Notes: a model not told the origin generated them from the letters alone. A stretch of 64,000 nt of DNA from Deinococcus phoenicis (GCF_000599865.1 NZ_JHAC01000044.1:1-64000), one strand, 5' to 3'. Positions 17,049 to 26,843 are shown, numbered from the stretch's first letter. Numbers and translations: made by a program.

Positions 17049-18188
17049 ATGTACAGAACAGGTCTTGCCTTTGCCCTCCTCGCCGCTGCCACTCTGGGTT
17101 CAGCGCAGGCCCAGACGCAGGTCTACCCGGATCTGCCCACCCCCATCAAGAACGGGACCGGCACGCTGATCGGCCAGACCATTTACGTGGGTCTGGGCAC
17201 GGCGGGCAACGCGTGGTTTGCCCTGGACCTCTCGCAGCCCGTGCGGCAATGGGTGCCCATCGCCCCCTTTCCCGACATGCCGCGCGATCAGGCGGTCAGT
17301 GCTGCGGTGGACGGCAAGCTCTACGTGTTCGGGGGCATCGGCAAGGCCACGCCGGCGGCCACGACGGCGGTCTTCAATCAGGTCTTCGTCTACGACCCGG
17401 CAAAGAATGCCTGGAGCCAGCTGCCCACCCGCGCGCCCCGGGACATCGCGGGCGGCGTGGCCGTCAGCCAGGGCGGCGCGGTGCTGATGTTCGGCGGCGT
17501 GAACAGGAACATCTTCGACGGCTACTTCAGGGACCTGGCCGCCAGCGAGGGCAACAAGGCGGAGCAGGACCAGGTCAGCCGCGCCTACTTCGACCAGCGC
17601 CCCCAGGACTACTTCCTGGGCCGCGAGGTGATGAGCTTTGCGCCCGCCGACAACCGCTGGAAACAGGTGGACATCCTGCCCTTCGGGGGCACCGCCGGTT
17701 CGGCGCTGGTGGCGCGCGGCAACACGCTGACCCTGCTGAACGGCGAGATCAAGCCCGGCGTGCGGACCCCCGCCGTGCGCCAGGGTCAGGTGGGTCCGTC
17801 GGGCCTCACCTGGCGCTCGCTGCCCGACCTGGTCGGCCCGGCGGCGGGTGAAGCCCAGGAGGGGCTGGCCGGGGCCTACGCCGGCTACAGCCACGGCACG
17901 CTGCTGGTGACGGGCGGGGCCAACTTTCCCGGCGCGCGGGCCAAGCTCGCCGGCGGCGTGAACTACGCCCACGAGGGCCTGACCAAGACCTGGCGTAAGG
18001 ACGTGTACGCCCTGGTCGGCGGGCAGTGGAAGAACGTCGGGGCATTGCCCCAGGCGCAGGGCTACGGCCTGGCCGTGCCATACGGCGATGAGGTGATTCT
18101 GGTGGGCGGCGAGTTGCAGGGAGGCCAGGCGACCCCGCAGGTGATGTCGCTGGAGTGGCAGGGGGACACCCTCAAGATCAGGGACTGA
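17049..18188 (+). CDS. nanM: N-acetylneuraminate epimerase NanM (kelch-type)
   Basis: NanM is the periplasmic mutarotase that converts the alpha-anomer of N-acetylneuraminate to beta before or during uptake. The 379-residue protein has a signal peptide (YRTGLAFALLAAATLGSAQA) and six-bladed kelch repeats. Family-specific stretches include PIKNGTGTLIGQTIYVGLG, YVFGGIGKATP, FGGVNRNIFDGYF, YFLGREVMSF, GTAGSALV, LNGEIKPGVRT and NYAHEGL. Together these match the E. coli NanM order closely. ATG 17049 has AGGAGAA upstream. The nan-type palindromes in its promoter tie it to the GntR regulator. Confidence 0.93.
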   Translation: MYRTGLAFALLAAATLGSAQAQTQVYPDLPTPIKNGTGTLIGQTIYVGLGTAGNAWFALDLSQPVRQWVPIAPFPDMPRDQAVSAAVDGKLYVFGGIGKATPAATTAVFNQVFVYDPAKNAWSQLPTRAPRDIAGGVAVSQGGAVLMFGGVNRNIFDGYFRDLAASEGNKAEQDQVSRAYFDQRPQDYFLGREVMSFAPADNRWKQVDILPFGGTAGSALVARGNTLTLLNGEIKPGVRTPAVRQGQVGPSGLTWRSLPDLVGPAAGEAQEGLAGAYAGYSHGTLLVTGGANFPGARAKLAGGVNYAHEGLTKTWRKDVYALVGGQWKNVGALPQAQGYGLAVPYGDEVILVGGELQGGQATPQVMSLEWQGDTLKIRD

Positions 18189-18212
18189 CGCGGGCGCTTG
18201 CTTTCTCGACGT

Positions 18213-18234
18213 GGACGGTTGTGGGGAGCCGTCC
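18213..18234. terminator. Hairpin between convergent nanM and fmdE-type genes
   Basis: GGACGG (18213-18218) pairs with CCGTCC (18229-18234) around a 10-base loop, 25 bases after the nanM stop. There is no clear T-tract, so factor-independent termination is uncertain. Confidence 0.35.
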
Positions 18235-18324
18235 GCGTTGCCTTTCTGCCCTGGATCTGCCCGGGAGGCCGAGCGGACCGGACAGGGCCGGTACCGGGTG
18301 AGAGCGGCGGCCTGACTGCCGGCG

Positions 18325-18930
18325 TCAGCCCAGGTAGGCCGCGTCCCCCGCACAGGCCCGGCAGAGCACCCGGCCCTGCTCGCTGAGTTCGCGCCCGTTG
18401 ATGACCTCTTCCTGACACGCCTCACAGATCACCCGTTTGCCGGGCAGGCTGATCAGGGCCGTCAGGTCGAGGGTCAGTTCGGCCGGTGTGACGCTGAACA
18501 GAGCCTCGTCGGGAAGCGTGCGGTAGGCGGCGTGATAAGCGTCCCAGCGCCGCTCGCCGTGGGCGCGGGCATCCCGCACGCGCTGTCGCAGGTCTACCTG
18601 TGGGGCCAGCCGCACGGCCTGGCGGGTCTTCACATCCACAAAGGTGGCCGCGACCCGCCCATAGTCCAGCAGGCGCAGCGTTCGCCGTCCCAGCCAGCAG
18701 CCGCTCGCCACCGAGACGCCGTCGGCAAAGCAGCCGTCGGTCTCGATCAGGACCATCACCCGTTTGTCGCTGCGGGGAAAGGGCAGGCCCAGGACCTGTC
18801 CGGCCAGCAGGCCCATTCTCACGCCGAGAATCTGGCGGGGACAGAGGTGGCCGTGCAGGGCCGCGCTTTGCTGGAGCAGGGGTTCGAGGGAGTCGGGGAG
18901 GCCGGGGGCCGCAGGCAGAGTCAGGGTCAT
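18325..18930 (-). CDS. FmdE-family protein with C-terminal zinc ribbon
   Basis: This 201-residue protein has the FmdE signature HGHLCPRQILGVRMG near the N-terminus and ETDGCFADGVSVASGCWLG following. A C-terminal TraR/DksA-like Cys4 ribbon (CEAC...CRAC) is present. FmdE-family proteins accompany molybdo- and tungsto-enzymes such as formylmethanofuran and formate dehydrogenases, though their exact role is poorly defined. It is the second gene after narK on the minus strand, so a role in maturing or supplying metal for the divergent molybdoenzyme is likely. Start ATG 18930. Confidence 0.82.
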   Translation of the reverse strand: MTLTLPAAPGLPDSLEPLLQQSAALHGHLCPRQILGVRMGLLAGQVLGLPFPRSDKRVMVLIETDGCFADGVSVASGCWLGRRTLRLLDYGRVAATFVDVKTRQAVRLAPQVDLRQRVRDARAHGERRWDAYHAAYRTLPDEALFSVTPAELTLDLTALISLPGKRVICEACQEEVINGRELSEQGRVLCRACAGDAAYLG

Positions 18931-18960
18931 GGGAGGTCCTCGGGAAAGGGAAAAGAAGGC

Positions 18961-20319
18961 TCAGGCGGTGGGGGCAGACGGCCCGGCGGGTCCCTCGATC
19001 TGTCCGCTGAGGGAGGGCGCGGCGCGGTGCAGCATGGCGGTGATGGTGGCCTGCATCCAGACCAGCGCGACCAGCGTGATCAGGAACACCACGAAGAAGG
19101 TGGTCTGCGGAAAGCCGAAGATCGTCCGGGTCGCGGCGAAGAGCGGCGGCAGAAAGAAGCCGCCCAGGCCGCCGAGCGTGCCCACCAGCCCGCCGACCGC
19201 GCCCACGTCGCGGGGGAAGTATTCGGGAATGTGCTTGAACACGGCGGCCTTGCCGACGCCCATCGCCACCCCGACCAGGAACAGCAGGGCCGTGAAGGGC
19301 CAGAGGGTCATCGTGAAGGGCAGCACTTCGCGCGGGGTGACGCTGCCGTCCGCGCCGGGAACATTCAGGACGATGTGGCCGCTGGGCATACTCAGGATCA
19401 GCAGGCACAGCAGCATCAGCCCGAACGCGCCGTACATCGCGCGGCGTGCCCCGAAGCGGTCCGAGAGGGAGCCGCCCAGTGGGCGCAGCAGGCTGGCCGG
19501 AAAGATGAACAGCGCGGTCAGCAGCGCGGCCTGATACAGCGGCAGCCCGAACACGTCCACGTAGTACTTGGGCAGCCACGCCGAGAGCGCCACATACGCC
19601 CCGAAAAACACCACGTAATACAGCCCGAAGCGCCACACACGCGGATTGCGCAGCGGAGCCAGCATCTCGCGCAGCGGACGGCCCTGGCCGGGGGTGCGGT
19701 CCTGACGGGGGGCCAGCAGAAGGGTCAGCAGCCCCATGCCCACCAGCAGCACGCCGTACAGAAAGGGCACCGCCCGCCAGCCCCCGGGAATCAGGCCGCC
19801 CAGCAGCCCCGCCGCCGGAAAGCTGGCGATCAGGGCCGGGCCGATGAACTTGGTGACGCTGGCACCCACGTTGCCCGCGCCGAAGGTGCCCAGCGCCGCG
19901 CCCTGCTGCCCGCGCGGAAACCACACGCTGTTCCAGGCCACGCCCACCGAGAAGCTGTTTCCGGCAAAGCCCACCAGAAAGGCGTACACCAGCAGGGCGG
20001 GGTAGCTCCCGGCATAGGCGACCAGAAAAGCCGGAATGGCCGTCAGCAGCAGCATGGCGCTGAAAACCCGGCGGCCCCCCAGGCGGTCGGTCAGGATGCC
20101 GGCGGGCAGTCGCCACAGCGAGCCGTTCAGGATGGCGATAGCGGTCAGCCACGACAGTTGCAGGTCGGACAGGCCGAATTCCTGCCGGATGGGCAGGCCC
20201 AGGATGCCGAACATCAGCCAGACGGCAAACATCAGCGTGAAGCCGGCCGTGGAGAGGGCCAGCACCCGCTGGCGGCCTCGCGGCGGTTCCGGGCGTTCGG
20301 TGGGGGTCGGGGTGGACAT
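18961..20319 (-). CDS. narK: Nitrate/nitrite transporter of the NarK family (MFS), copy 1
   Basis: This 452-residue protein has twelve hydrophobic segments. NarK/NasA features include the WLTAIAILNGSLWRLPAGIL helix, the glycine-rich FLVGFAGNSFSVGVAWNSVW segment and the second signature GVGKAAVFKHIPEYFP. The start MSTPTPTER at 20319 is chosen for GGAGG upstream; the track-length reading begins further out without support. It is divergent from the molybdoenzyme operon and co-directional with the FmdE-family gene. A large loop (about residues 320-350) separates later helices. Confidence 0.9.
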   Translation of the reverse strand: MSTPTPTERPEPPRGRQRVLALSTAGFTLMFAVWLMFGILGLPIRQEFGLSDLQLSWLTAIAILNGSLWRLPAGILTDRLGGRRVFSAMLLLTAIPAFLVAYAGSYPALLVYAFLVGFAGNSFSVGVAWNSVWFPRGQQGAALGTFGAGNVGASVTKFIGPALIASFPAAGLLGGLIPGGWRAVPFLYGVLLVGMGLLTLLLAPRQDRTPGQGRPLREMLAPLRNPRVWRFGLYYVVFFGAYVALSAWLPKYYVDVFGLPLYQAALLTALFIFPASLLRPLGGSLSDRFGARRAMYGAFGLMLLCLLILSMPSGHIVLNVPGADGSVTPREVLPFTMTLWPFTALLFLVGVAMGVGKAAVFKHIPEYFPRDVGAVGGLVGTLGGLGGFFLPPLFAATRTIFGFPQTTFFVVFLITLVALVWMQATITAMLHRAAPSLSGQIEGPAGPSAPTA

Positions 20320-20372
20320 GTCGGGAACCTCCGTGGCCCGGGGTGCGCGGGCCTGGGCACAGGAGGCCACGC

Positions 20373-20421
20373 GGCACTTACAAGGCGTTAACAAGCGGCG
20401 TGTTAGTGGGTTGTAAGTGCC
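20373..20421. promoter_or_regulatory. Long inverted repeat in the divergent nitrate promoter
   Basis: GGCACTTACAA (20373-20383) and TTGTAAGTGCC (20411-20421) form a perfect 11-bp inverted repeat with a 27-base centre that contains GTTAAC. It lies between narK (minus) and the 64-residue ORF (plus), so it is well placed to bind a regulator controlling both directions. Confidence 0.65.
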
Positions 20422-20439
20422 CGCCGCCAGACTCCGCGC

Positions 20440-20634
20440 ATGGCAGACACTCTCCCCGCGCCGCATGGTCGGCCACAGTTCGTGATGACGCTGTGGCGCG
20501 GCCCGCAGGGCACCTGGCAGGGCCGCCTCAAGTCGCTGCGAGACGGCGAGGAACGCCTGGTCGCCGACCTGCGCGAACTCCTGGCGGTGCTGGGGACGGC
20601 CTCTGCCGGAAAGGACGACCATGCTCAAACCTAG
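20440..20634 (+). CDS. Small hypothetical protein at head of nitrate operon
   Basis: This is a 64-residue reading frame (start MADTLPAPHGRPQFVMTLWR) beginning 18 bases after the inverted repeat and overlapping the following membrane-protein start by 14 bases. Codon position bias resembles its neighbours, and the overlap suggests translational coupling. I do not recognise a family. It is hydrophilic with no signal peptide and no cysteines. Confidence 0.6.
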   Translation: MADTLPAPHGRPQFVMTLWRGPQGTWQGRLKSLRDGEERLVADLRELLAVLGTASAGKDDHAQT

Positions 20635-21739
20635 TGGGGCGGCGCTGCCCCCCCGGCACGACCCCGACCCCGTGATGGTGCCCGTGATGGACGTGACGCT
20701 GGACCGGCGCGGGCTGATCGCCGGGGTGGTGTTCTCGCTGCTGCTCACGCTGGCCGTGTACCTGGGGTCGCAGCGCTTCCACGGCTTCGACGGGGCGCTG
20801 GCCGGGTACTGCTTCGCCACGGTCTTCGCGCTGTTCGGGGTGGTGTACCGCTACGCGGTGTGGCTCCAGCGCCCCGCCACCCGGGTGTACTGGAAACGCG
20901 GCTGGGAGCTGTTCTGGCAGCCGGGCCAGCGCCTGCGCAACACCCTGCTCTTTTTCAAGATGGGCTGGGAAAAGATGCTGGAGCAGCGCTTTATCCGCAA
21001 ACGCTCGCGGGACCGCTGGCTGGCCCACCAGCTGATTTTCTGGGGCTGCGTGATCGCCATCCTGATCACCTTCCCGCTCACGTTCGGCTGGCTGCGGTTC
21101 GAGAGCGACTTTACCCACCCCAGCAACTACCTGGTGGTGCTGTTCGGGCAGCGGCTGGAGTTCTTCACCTTTCCGGCGCGCGGCGTGATCGGCTGGCTCT
21201 TCATGCACGGGCTGAACATCGCGGCGGTGCTGTGCCTGGCGGGCATCTCGCTCGCGGTAGGCCGCCGCGTGAAGGACGAGGCCGAGATCAGCACCCAGCG
21301 GTTCGACAACGACATCATGCCGCTGGTGCTGCTGTTCGCCGTCTCGGTGACGGGGATGATGCTGACCGTCTCCAACATGTTCCTGGAGGGTAAGTTCTAC
21401 TACTGGATCACGACCACCCACGCCGTGACCGTGATGCTGTGGCTGCTGTACCTGCCCTTCGGGAAGTTCTTCCACATCTTCCAGCGCATCGCCAACGTCG
21501 GCGTGTGGTTTTACAAGGCTGCTGGGGCGAACGGCCCCCAGGCCGAGTGCGCCCGCTGCGGCGAGGCGTACACGTCCGCCATGCAGCGCGAGGACCTGAA
21601 AGCCATCCTGCCCGACCTGGGCTTCGACTACCGCAACAACGAGCAGGCGGTGGACAACTGGCAGAACCTCTGCCCCGGTTGCCGCCGCAAGCTGATGACC
21701 CTCAACCAGTTCCGGGTCACCGGCAAGGAGTTCATGTAA
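20621..21739 (+). CDS. Cytochrome b-like membrane subunit with C-terminal zinc ribbon
   Basis: The 372-residue protein has about six membrane helices. Candidate heme-binding histidines lie in [26 protein letters not shown] and KFFHIFQR, a layout like NarI-type gamma subunits that oxidise quinol. After the last helix a cytoplasmic tail carries CARC and CPGC, a likely Cys4 metal site. It precedes the molybdoenzyme with a TAATG stop-start overlap, so it is probably the membrane anchor and electron donor of that enzyme. Heme binding is inferred from histidine placement. Confidence 0.75.
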   Translation: MLKPSGAALPPRHDPDPVMVPVMDVTLDRRGLIAGVVFSLLLTLAVYLGSQRFHGFDGALAGYCFATVFALFGVVYRYAVWLQRPATRVYWKRGWELFWQPGQRLRNTLLFFKMGWEKMLEQRFIRKRSRDRWLAHQLIFWGCVIAILITFPLTFGWLRFESDFTHPSNYLVVLFGQRLEFFTFPARGVIGWLFMHGLNIAAVLCLAGISLAVGRRVKDEAEISTQRFDNDIMPLVLLFAVSVTGMMLTVSNMFLEGKFYYWITTTHAVTVMLWLLYLPFGKFFHIFQRIANVGVWFYKAAGANGPQAECARCGEAYTSAMQREDLKAILPDLGFDYRNNEQAVDNWQNLCPGCRRKLMTLNQFRVTGKEFM

Positions 21740-24060
21740 TGGCCAGGCCGCCCCTTTCGCGCGAAGAGTTTCTCCAGGAATTCGGCCCCACGCTGCACTA
21801 CGCCCCGCCCGGCGGCTTCCGCACCGTGGACGACGACGCGGCGCTGGTGGACACCCACTGCTGCTTTTGCGGCCAGCAGTGCGGCATCCGCCTGAAGGTC
21901 AAGGACAACGCGGTGGTCGGCTTCGAGCCGAGGTACGAGTTTCCCTTCAACAAGGGCAAACTCTGCCCCAAGGGCATCAAGCGCTATCTCCAGGGCAGCC
22001 ACCCCGACCGCCTGCTGCATCCCATGCGCCGCACGCCGGACGGCTACGAGCGCGTCACCTGGGACGAGGCGCTCTCGGAAACCGTGAGCAAGATCAGGGA
22101 GATTCAGGCCAAATACGGCAAGGACAGCTTCGCCATGCTCTCGGGCGTGAGCCTCACCAACGAGAAGAGTTACCTGGTGGGCAAGTTCGCGCGCGTGGCC
22201 CTGCAAACCGCCAACCTCGACTACAACGGCCGCCTGTGCATGGTGTCGGCGGGGGCCGGGAACAAGAAAGCCTACGGCATCGACCGCGCCAGCAACGCCT
22301 GGGACGACATTCCCAGGGCCAAGGTCATCTTTGCGATCGGCACCAACATCGCCGAGTGCTTTCCGATCACCACCGACTACATCTGGCGGGCGCGGGACGC
22401 GGGCGCACGGCTGATCTACGCCGACCCGCGCATGGTGCCGATGGCCCGCACCGCCGACCTCTTCCTGCCGCTGCGGATCGGCTCGGACAGCGCCCTGCTG
22501 ATGGGCATGCTGCACGTGATTATCCGCGACGGCCTGACCGACGAGGCGTTTATCCAGGCGCACACCGTGGGCTTTGACGACGTGCGCGCGGCGGTCAGCC
22601 ACGCGACGCCCGAATGGGCCGCCGAGATCACCGGGGTGCCCGCCGAAAAGATCGAGCTGGCCGCCCGCTGGTACGGCGAGGCCGAGACGGGCTTTATCCT
22701 GCACGCGCGGGGCCTGGAGCACCAGACCAAGGGCGTGGAGAACGTGATGTCCTGCGCGAACCTGGCGCTCGCCACCGGCAAGATCGGGCGCGAGGGCTGC
22801 GGCCACTCCACCATCACCGGGCAGGGCAACGGCCAGGGCGGGCGCGAACACGGGCACAAGTGCGACCAGCTTCCCGGCAACCGCGACATCACCAACCCCG
22901 AACACCGCCGCTACATCTGCGACGTGTGGGGCCTGCCCGAAGAGGAACTGCCCGGCAAGGGCCTGACCGCCCAGGAAATCCTGAACGCCATTCACGCAGG
23001 CGAGATCAAGGGCCTGCTCTCCATCTGCTTTAACCCGCTGGTATCGCTGCCCGACGCGAACTTCAACCGCGAGGCGCTGAACAAACTCGAACACTACAGC
23101 GTGATCGATTTTTTCCTCTCGGAAACCGCCGAACACGCCGACATCGTGCTGCCCGGCAGCCTGCACGAGGAAGACGAGGGCACCTCCACCAGCGGCGAGG
23201 GCCGCGTGATCAAGATCAACGCGCCCGTCACGCCGCCCGGCGAGGCCCGCCGCGACTGGGAAATCCTGCTGGACATCGCGCAGCGGCTGGGACGCGGCAG
23301 GTACTTTCAGTACGGCAGCACCCAGGAGATTTTCAACGAGCTGCGCCTGGCGTCACGCGGCGGAACGGCGGACTACAGCGGCATCACCTGGGAAAAGGTG
23401 GTGAACAACCAGGGCGTGTTCTGGCCCTGCCCGCAGGTCACCGAGCGCGGCAACACCACCATGCACATCGAGGAACTCGACAGCGTTCACCCCGGCACGC
23501 CCCGGCTGTTCGAGGGCGGGCAGTTCTACTTCCCCGATGGGCGGGCGCGCTTCAACGTGGTCAAGTGGCGCGAGAGTGCCGAGGTCGTGGACGACGAGTA
23601 CCCGGTGTGGTTCACGACGGGCCGGGTGGTCAGCCAGTACCTCAGCGGCACCCAGACCCGCCGCATCGGGCCGCTGGTCGACCAGTTTCCGCACCCCAAG
23701 CTGGAGCTTCACCCCCGCCTGGCGCGGCAGCTGGGCATCCAGACCGACGACTGGGTCACGGTGACCAGTCGGCGCGGCCAGGTGACCATCCAGGCCAACG
23801 TGGTGAACACCATCCGCCCCGACACCGTGTTCATGGCCTACCACTGGGGCGGGCGCCAGAGCGCGAACCTGCTCACGCAGCGCGCGCTGGACCCCATCTC
23901 CAAGATTCCCGAGTTCAAGGTGTCCACCTGCCAGGTGCGCCTCGCCACCCCCGAGGAGATCGTGGAGGGGGAAAACGCCCGGCGGCTGAGCGCCGTGACC
24001 GAGAAGAACCTCCCGGCGGGCTACGGCCTGAACGCCAGAAGACAGGAGCTGCGAAGGTGA
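21739..24060 (+). CDS. Molybdopterin oxidoreductase, probable nitrate reductase catalytic subunit
   Basis: This 773-residue Mo-bis-MGD enzyme binds an N-terminal 4Fe-4S cluster through C41/C44/C48 and C76 ([15 protein letters not shown]). The likely Mo ligand is C167 ([11 protein letters not shown]), as in Nap/Nas/formate dehydrogenase types rather than the Asp of NarG. A C-terminal cofactor-binding domain begins near [20 protein letters not shown]. No Tat signal is present, so it should be cytoplasmic. Two NarK carriers in the cluster make nitrate the best substrate guess. Formate or another oxyanion cannot be excluded from sequence alone. Confidence 0.85.
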   Translation: MARPPLSREEFLQEFGPTLHYAPPGGFRTVDDDAALVDTHCCFCGQQCGIRLKVKDNAVVGFEPRYEFPFNKGKLCPKGIKRYLQGSHPDRLLHPMRRTPDGYERVTWDEALSETVSKIREIQAKYGKDSFAMLSGVSLTNEKSYLVGKFARVALQTANLDYNGRLCMVSAGAGNKKAYGIDRASNAWDDIPRAKVIFAIGTNIAECFPITTDYIWRARDAGARLIYADPRMVPMARTADLFLPLRIGSDSALLMGMLHVIIRDGLTDEAFIQAHTVGFDDVRAAVSHATPEWAAEITGVPAEKIELAARWYGEAETGFILHARGLEHQTKGVENVMSCANLALATGKIGREGCGHSTITGQGNGQGGREHGHKCDQLPGNRDITNPEHRRYICDVWGLPEEELPGKGLTAQEILNAIHAGEIKGLLSICFNPLVSLPDANFNREALNKLEHYSVIDFFLSETAEHADIVLPGSLHEEDEGTSTSGEGRVIKINAPVTPPGEARRDWEILLDIAQRLGRGRYFQYGSTQEIFNELRLASRGGTADYSGITWEKVVNNQGVFWPCPQVTERGNTTMHIEELDSVHPGTPRLFEGGQFYFPDGRARFNVVKWRESAEVVDDEYPVWFTTGRVVSQYLSGTQTRRIGPLVDQFPHPKLELHPRLARQLGIQTDDWVTVTSRRGQVTIQANVVNTIRPDTVFMAYHWGGRQSANLLTQRALDPISKIPEFKVSTCQVRLATPEEIVEGENARRLSAVTEKNLPAGYGLNARRQELRR

Positions 24061-24065
24061 GCGAG

Positions 24066-24701
24066 ATGCGCTTTTTTGTGGACCCGGTCCGCTGCATCGG
24101 CTGCAAGGCGTGTATGCAGGGGTGCAGCGAGTGCGCCACCCACCGGGGCAAGAGCATGATTCACCTCGAATACATCGAGCGCGGCACGAGTACCCAGACC
24201 GCCCCGATGGTCTGTATGCACTGCGACCTGCCCACCTGCGCCGCCGTGTGTCCCGCCGACGCCATCAAGCGCACCGAGGACGGCATCGTGCAGTCCAGTC
24301 AGGCCCCGCGCTGCATCGGCTGCTCGAACTGCGTGAATGCCTGCCCCTTCGGCGTGCCGCGCTACTACCCCGAAATCGACCAGATGCTCAAGTGCGACAT
24401 GTGCTACGACCGGACCTCGCTGGGCAAGAAACCCATGTGCGCCAGCGTCTGCCCCAGCGAGGCCCTGTTCTACGGCACCCTGGAAGAGTTCCAGTCGCGG
24501 CGGCAGGGCACGCCCAGCAACACCTTTCAGTTCGGCGCGCAGACCATCACCACCAAGGTCTTTCTGGTGCTGCCCGCAGGCGACGTCGGCCTGAACATGG
24601 ATGTGCTCTCGCATATGGACGCCCGCTTCGAGCCGGACGCCTTCGACCACCTGGACCCCTTTGCCCACCTCGAACCGCTGCCGATGGGAGAGCACCTGTG
24701 A
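24066..24701 (+). CDS. 4Fe-4S ferredoxin subunit (DmsB/NrfC type)
   Basis: This 211-residue electron-transfer subunit has four cysteine clusters: [37 protein letters not shown] and CDMCYDRT followed by CASVCP. These fit four cubanes as in DmsB/NrfC/NarH-like proteins. It would carry electrons between the membrane partner and the molybdoenzyme. The ATG at 24066 is preceded by GAAGGTGAG. A GTG at 24057 overlapping the previous stop (GTGA) is an alternative. It overlaps the next gene by 4 bases. Confidence 0.9.
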   Translation: MRFFVDPVRCIGCKACMQGCSECATHRGKSMIHLEYIERGTSTQTAPMVCMHCDLPTCAAVCPADAIKRTEDGIVQSSQAPRCIGCSNCVNACPFGVPRYYPEIDQMLKCDMCYDRTSLGKKPMCASVCPSEALFYGTLEEFQSRRQGTPSNTFQFGAQTITTKVFLVLPAGDVGLNMDVLSHMDARFEPDAFDHLDPFAHLEPLPMGEHL

Positions 24702-25240
24702 CCCCCAAGCCTGCAACGCCTGCCCAGAAAGACCGTCTCGAAGACCCCCGCCCCAGGCAGCCGCACTGGAAAACCGATTTCAGCGTGGACTGGGACGCCA
24801 CTGACTACGTCTCGCGGCGCGAGTTCACCCGGTTCCTGGGGCTGTCGAGCGCGGGGCTGGCCGCCGGGACCACACTGGTCGCGGTGGCGGGCAGCCTGCC
24901 CCGGCAAACGCCGCAGGCCCCCCGGGTCCGGCTGGGCCGCGTGGAGGACTTTCCGCCCGGCACCTCCCAGGCCTTTGAGTACCCGCAAAAGGGCCAGTTC
25001 TCGCTGCTGGTGCGCCACGACGACGGCACCTTCAGCGCCTTTGGGCAGAAGTGCCCGCACCTGGGCTGCGCGGTGTACTACGCCCCGCACAGCCGCAAGC
25101 TGGAATGCCCCTGCCACGAGGGCTTCTTCAATGCCCGGACCGGGGACGTGATCTCGGGGCCGCCCCAGCGCGGGCTGAACCGGGTCGAACTCGAACTGCG
25201 GGACGGCGAGGTCTGGGCCGTGGGGGGAGGTGGGCATTGA
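24698..25240 (+). CDS. Rieske 2Fe-2S protein
   Basis: This 180-residue Rieske protein has cluster ligands in CPHLGC and CPCHEGF. Its N-terminal region [19 protein letters not shown] is a twin-arginine-like signal anchor, so the domain probably faces outside the membrane. It uses a GTG start overlapping the previous stop by 4 bases. A Rieske protein together with a b-type membrane subunit suggests a bc1-like quinol-oxidising pair dedicated to this enzyme, which would be unusual beside a cytoplasmic molybdoenzyme. Confidence 0.92.
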   Translation: MTPKPATPAQKDRLEDPRPRQPHWKTDFSVDWDATDYVSRREFTRFLGLSSAGLAAGTTLVAVAGSLPRQTPQAPRVRLGRVEDFPPGTSQAFEYPQKGQFSLLVRHDDGTFSAFGQKCPHLGCAVYYAPHSRKLECPCHEGFFNARTGDVISGPPQRGLNRVELELRDGEVWAVGGGGH

Positions 25241-25467
25241 CCGGCCCCGGCAAGCCCCGTTATGCGCAGCGCAGCCTGATCGTGGGCATCGTCCTCGCGT
25301 TCATCCTGATTCTCTGGAGCATCCAGCTGTTCATCCTGATGACCAGCCTCGACGCCTACCTGGGGCACGAGCGCGCCCTGCTGTGGCCCGCCGCGCTGTC
25401 CAGCCTGCTGCTGGCGGCCCTGACGCTCGGCCTGGTGAGGCTCATTCCGCGCGAGCCGCGCGAGTAA
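25237..25467 (+). CDS. Small two-helix membrane protein (DUF6755-like)
   Basis: This is a 76-residue protein with a TTG start overlapping the Rieske stop (TTGA). Two transmembrane helices are clear: LIVGIVLAFILILWSIQLFI and ALLWPAALSSLLLAALTLGL, followed by a basic tail. I cannot assign a function. Position between the Rieske and NarK genes suggests an accessory membrane subunit of the complex. Confidence 0.75.
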   Translation: MTGPGKPRYAQRSLIVGIVLAFILILWSIQLFILMTSLDAYLGHERALLWPAALSSLLLAALTLGLVRLIPREPRE

Positions 25468-25479
25468 AAGGAAAGGTTC

Positions 25480-26829
25480 ATGACCACCACCCCGTCCAAA
25501 TCCCGCTCCTCCAGCTGGCTGCCGAGCTGGGCACCCAACGATCCCGCCTTCTGGGAAGCCGGAGGCAAGGCCCGCGCCTGGCGGACGCTGGCCGTGACCA
25601 CCTTCGCGCTTACGCTGGCCTTTGCCACCTGGTTCATGGTGAGCGCCATCGTGGTGCGGCTCAACGGCATCGGCTTCAACCTCAGCAAGAGCCAGCTGTT
25701 CTGGCTGACCGCCATGCCGGGCCTCGCGGCGGGCCTGCTGCGGCTGGTCCACATGTTCCTGATTCCGATGTACGGTTCCCGCCACACGCTGACGCTGGCG
25801 ACCCTCAGCCTGCTGATTCCCGCCGTCGGCTGGGGCGTGGCGGTCCAGAATCCCCAGACGCCCTTCTGGGTGCTGATGCTGCTGGCCTTCGCGGCGGGTC
25901 TGGGCGGCGGGAACTTCAGTTCCTTTATGCCCTCGACCAACCTGTTTTTCCCCAAGCACATGCAGGGCACGGCGCTGGGTATTCAGGCGGGCATCGGCAA
26001 CTTCGGGGTGTCGCTGACGCAGTTCCTGACGCCCTGGGTGGTGGGCGTGAATCTGTTCTGGTTCGTGCCCGGCGGTTATCAGGCCTGGACCTGGGCCAAC
26101 AAGACCCAGGACATCTGGCTGCAAAACGCCTCCTGGGTGTATATCCCCTGGCTGCTGCTGGCCGCCCTGCTGACCTGGCTGCTGATTCGCAGCGTGCCCG
26201 TCAAGGCCAACTTCGGGCAGCAGTTCGCCATCTTCCGCGACAAGCACACCTGGGTGATGACCAGCATCTACATGATGACCTTCGGCGCGTTCAGTGGTCT
26301 GGCGGCGGCCTTTCCGCTGCTGATCAAGGAGCTGTACGGCGGCTTCGAGAATCCGCCCCTGCCCCTGAAGTTCGCCTTTTACGGTCCCCTGATCGGCTCG
26401 GCGGTGCGCGTGCTGTTCGGCATGGTCGCGGACCGGACGGGCGGCGCGGTCCTGACCACCATCAGCGCCCTCGGAATGGGGCTGGGGGCCGTCGCCGTGA
26501 CCTTTTTTGTCACGCCCACCAGCCTGGACTCCTTCCCCTTTTTCGTGGCGGCAATGCTGGCCATCTTCCTGTTCAGCGGCATCGGGAATGCCAGCACCTT
26601 CCGGCAGATGCCGATCATCTTCAATCCGCCCCAGAGCGCGGGCGTGATCGGCTGGACGGCAGCCATCGCGGCGTTCGGCCCCTTCATCGTGAGCATGCTG
26701 ATCAGCGCCAACCTGGCGGCCAGCGGGAACGTGAAGGCCTTTTTCTTCGGCCTGGCGGTGTTCTGCGCCCTCAACCTGGCCCTGAACTGGTACTTCTACG
26801 GGCGCAGGGGAGCCGAAAAACCCAGCTAG
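25480..26829 (+). CDS. narK: Nitrate/nitrite transporter of the NarK family (MFS), copy 2
   Basis: This 449-residue transporter has twelve hydrophobic segments and the nitrate-porter signature in GLGGGNFSSFMPSTNLFFP followed by GTALGIQAGIGNFGVSLTQF. It ends the nitrate operon, 12 bases after the small membrane protein, with AAGGAAAGG upstream of ATG. It differs clearly in sequence from copy 1 on the opposite strand. In organisms with paired NarK proteins one often imports nitrate and the other exchanges nitrate for nitrite; which does which cannot be read here. Confidence 0.92.
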   Translation: MTTTPSKSRSSSWLPSWAPNDPAFWEAGGKARAWRTLAVTTFALTLAFATWFMVSAIVVRLNGIGFNLSKSQLFWLTAMPGLAAGLLRLVHMFLIPMYGSRHTLTLATLSLLIPAVGWGVAVQNPQTPFWVLMLLAFAAGLGGGNFSSFMPSTNLFFPKHMQGTALGIQAGIGNFGVSLTQFLTPWVVGVNLFWFVPGGYQAWTWANKTQDIWLQNASWVYIPWLLLAALLTWLLIRSVPVKANFGQQFAIFRDKHTWVMTSIYMMTFGAFSGLAAAFPLLIKELYGGFENPPLPLKFAFYGPLIGSAVRVLFGMVADRTGGAVLTTISALGMGLGAVAVTFFVTPTSLDSFPFFVAAMLAIFLFSGIGNASTFRQMPIIFNPPQSAGVIGWTAAIAAFGPFIVSMLISANLAASGNVKAFFFGLAVFCALNLALNWYFYGRRGAEKPS

Positions 26830-26843
26830 GAAACCTGCAATGG

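Noticed and set aside
18532..20391. 619-codon plus-strand frame opposite the narK and fmdE-type genes
   Set aside because: It is the antisense shadow of two well-supported genes in GC-rich DNA and is Gln/Gly/His/Arg-rich without any domain.
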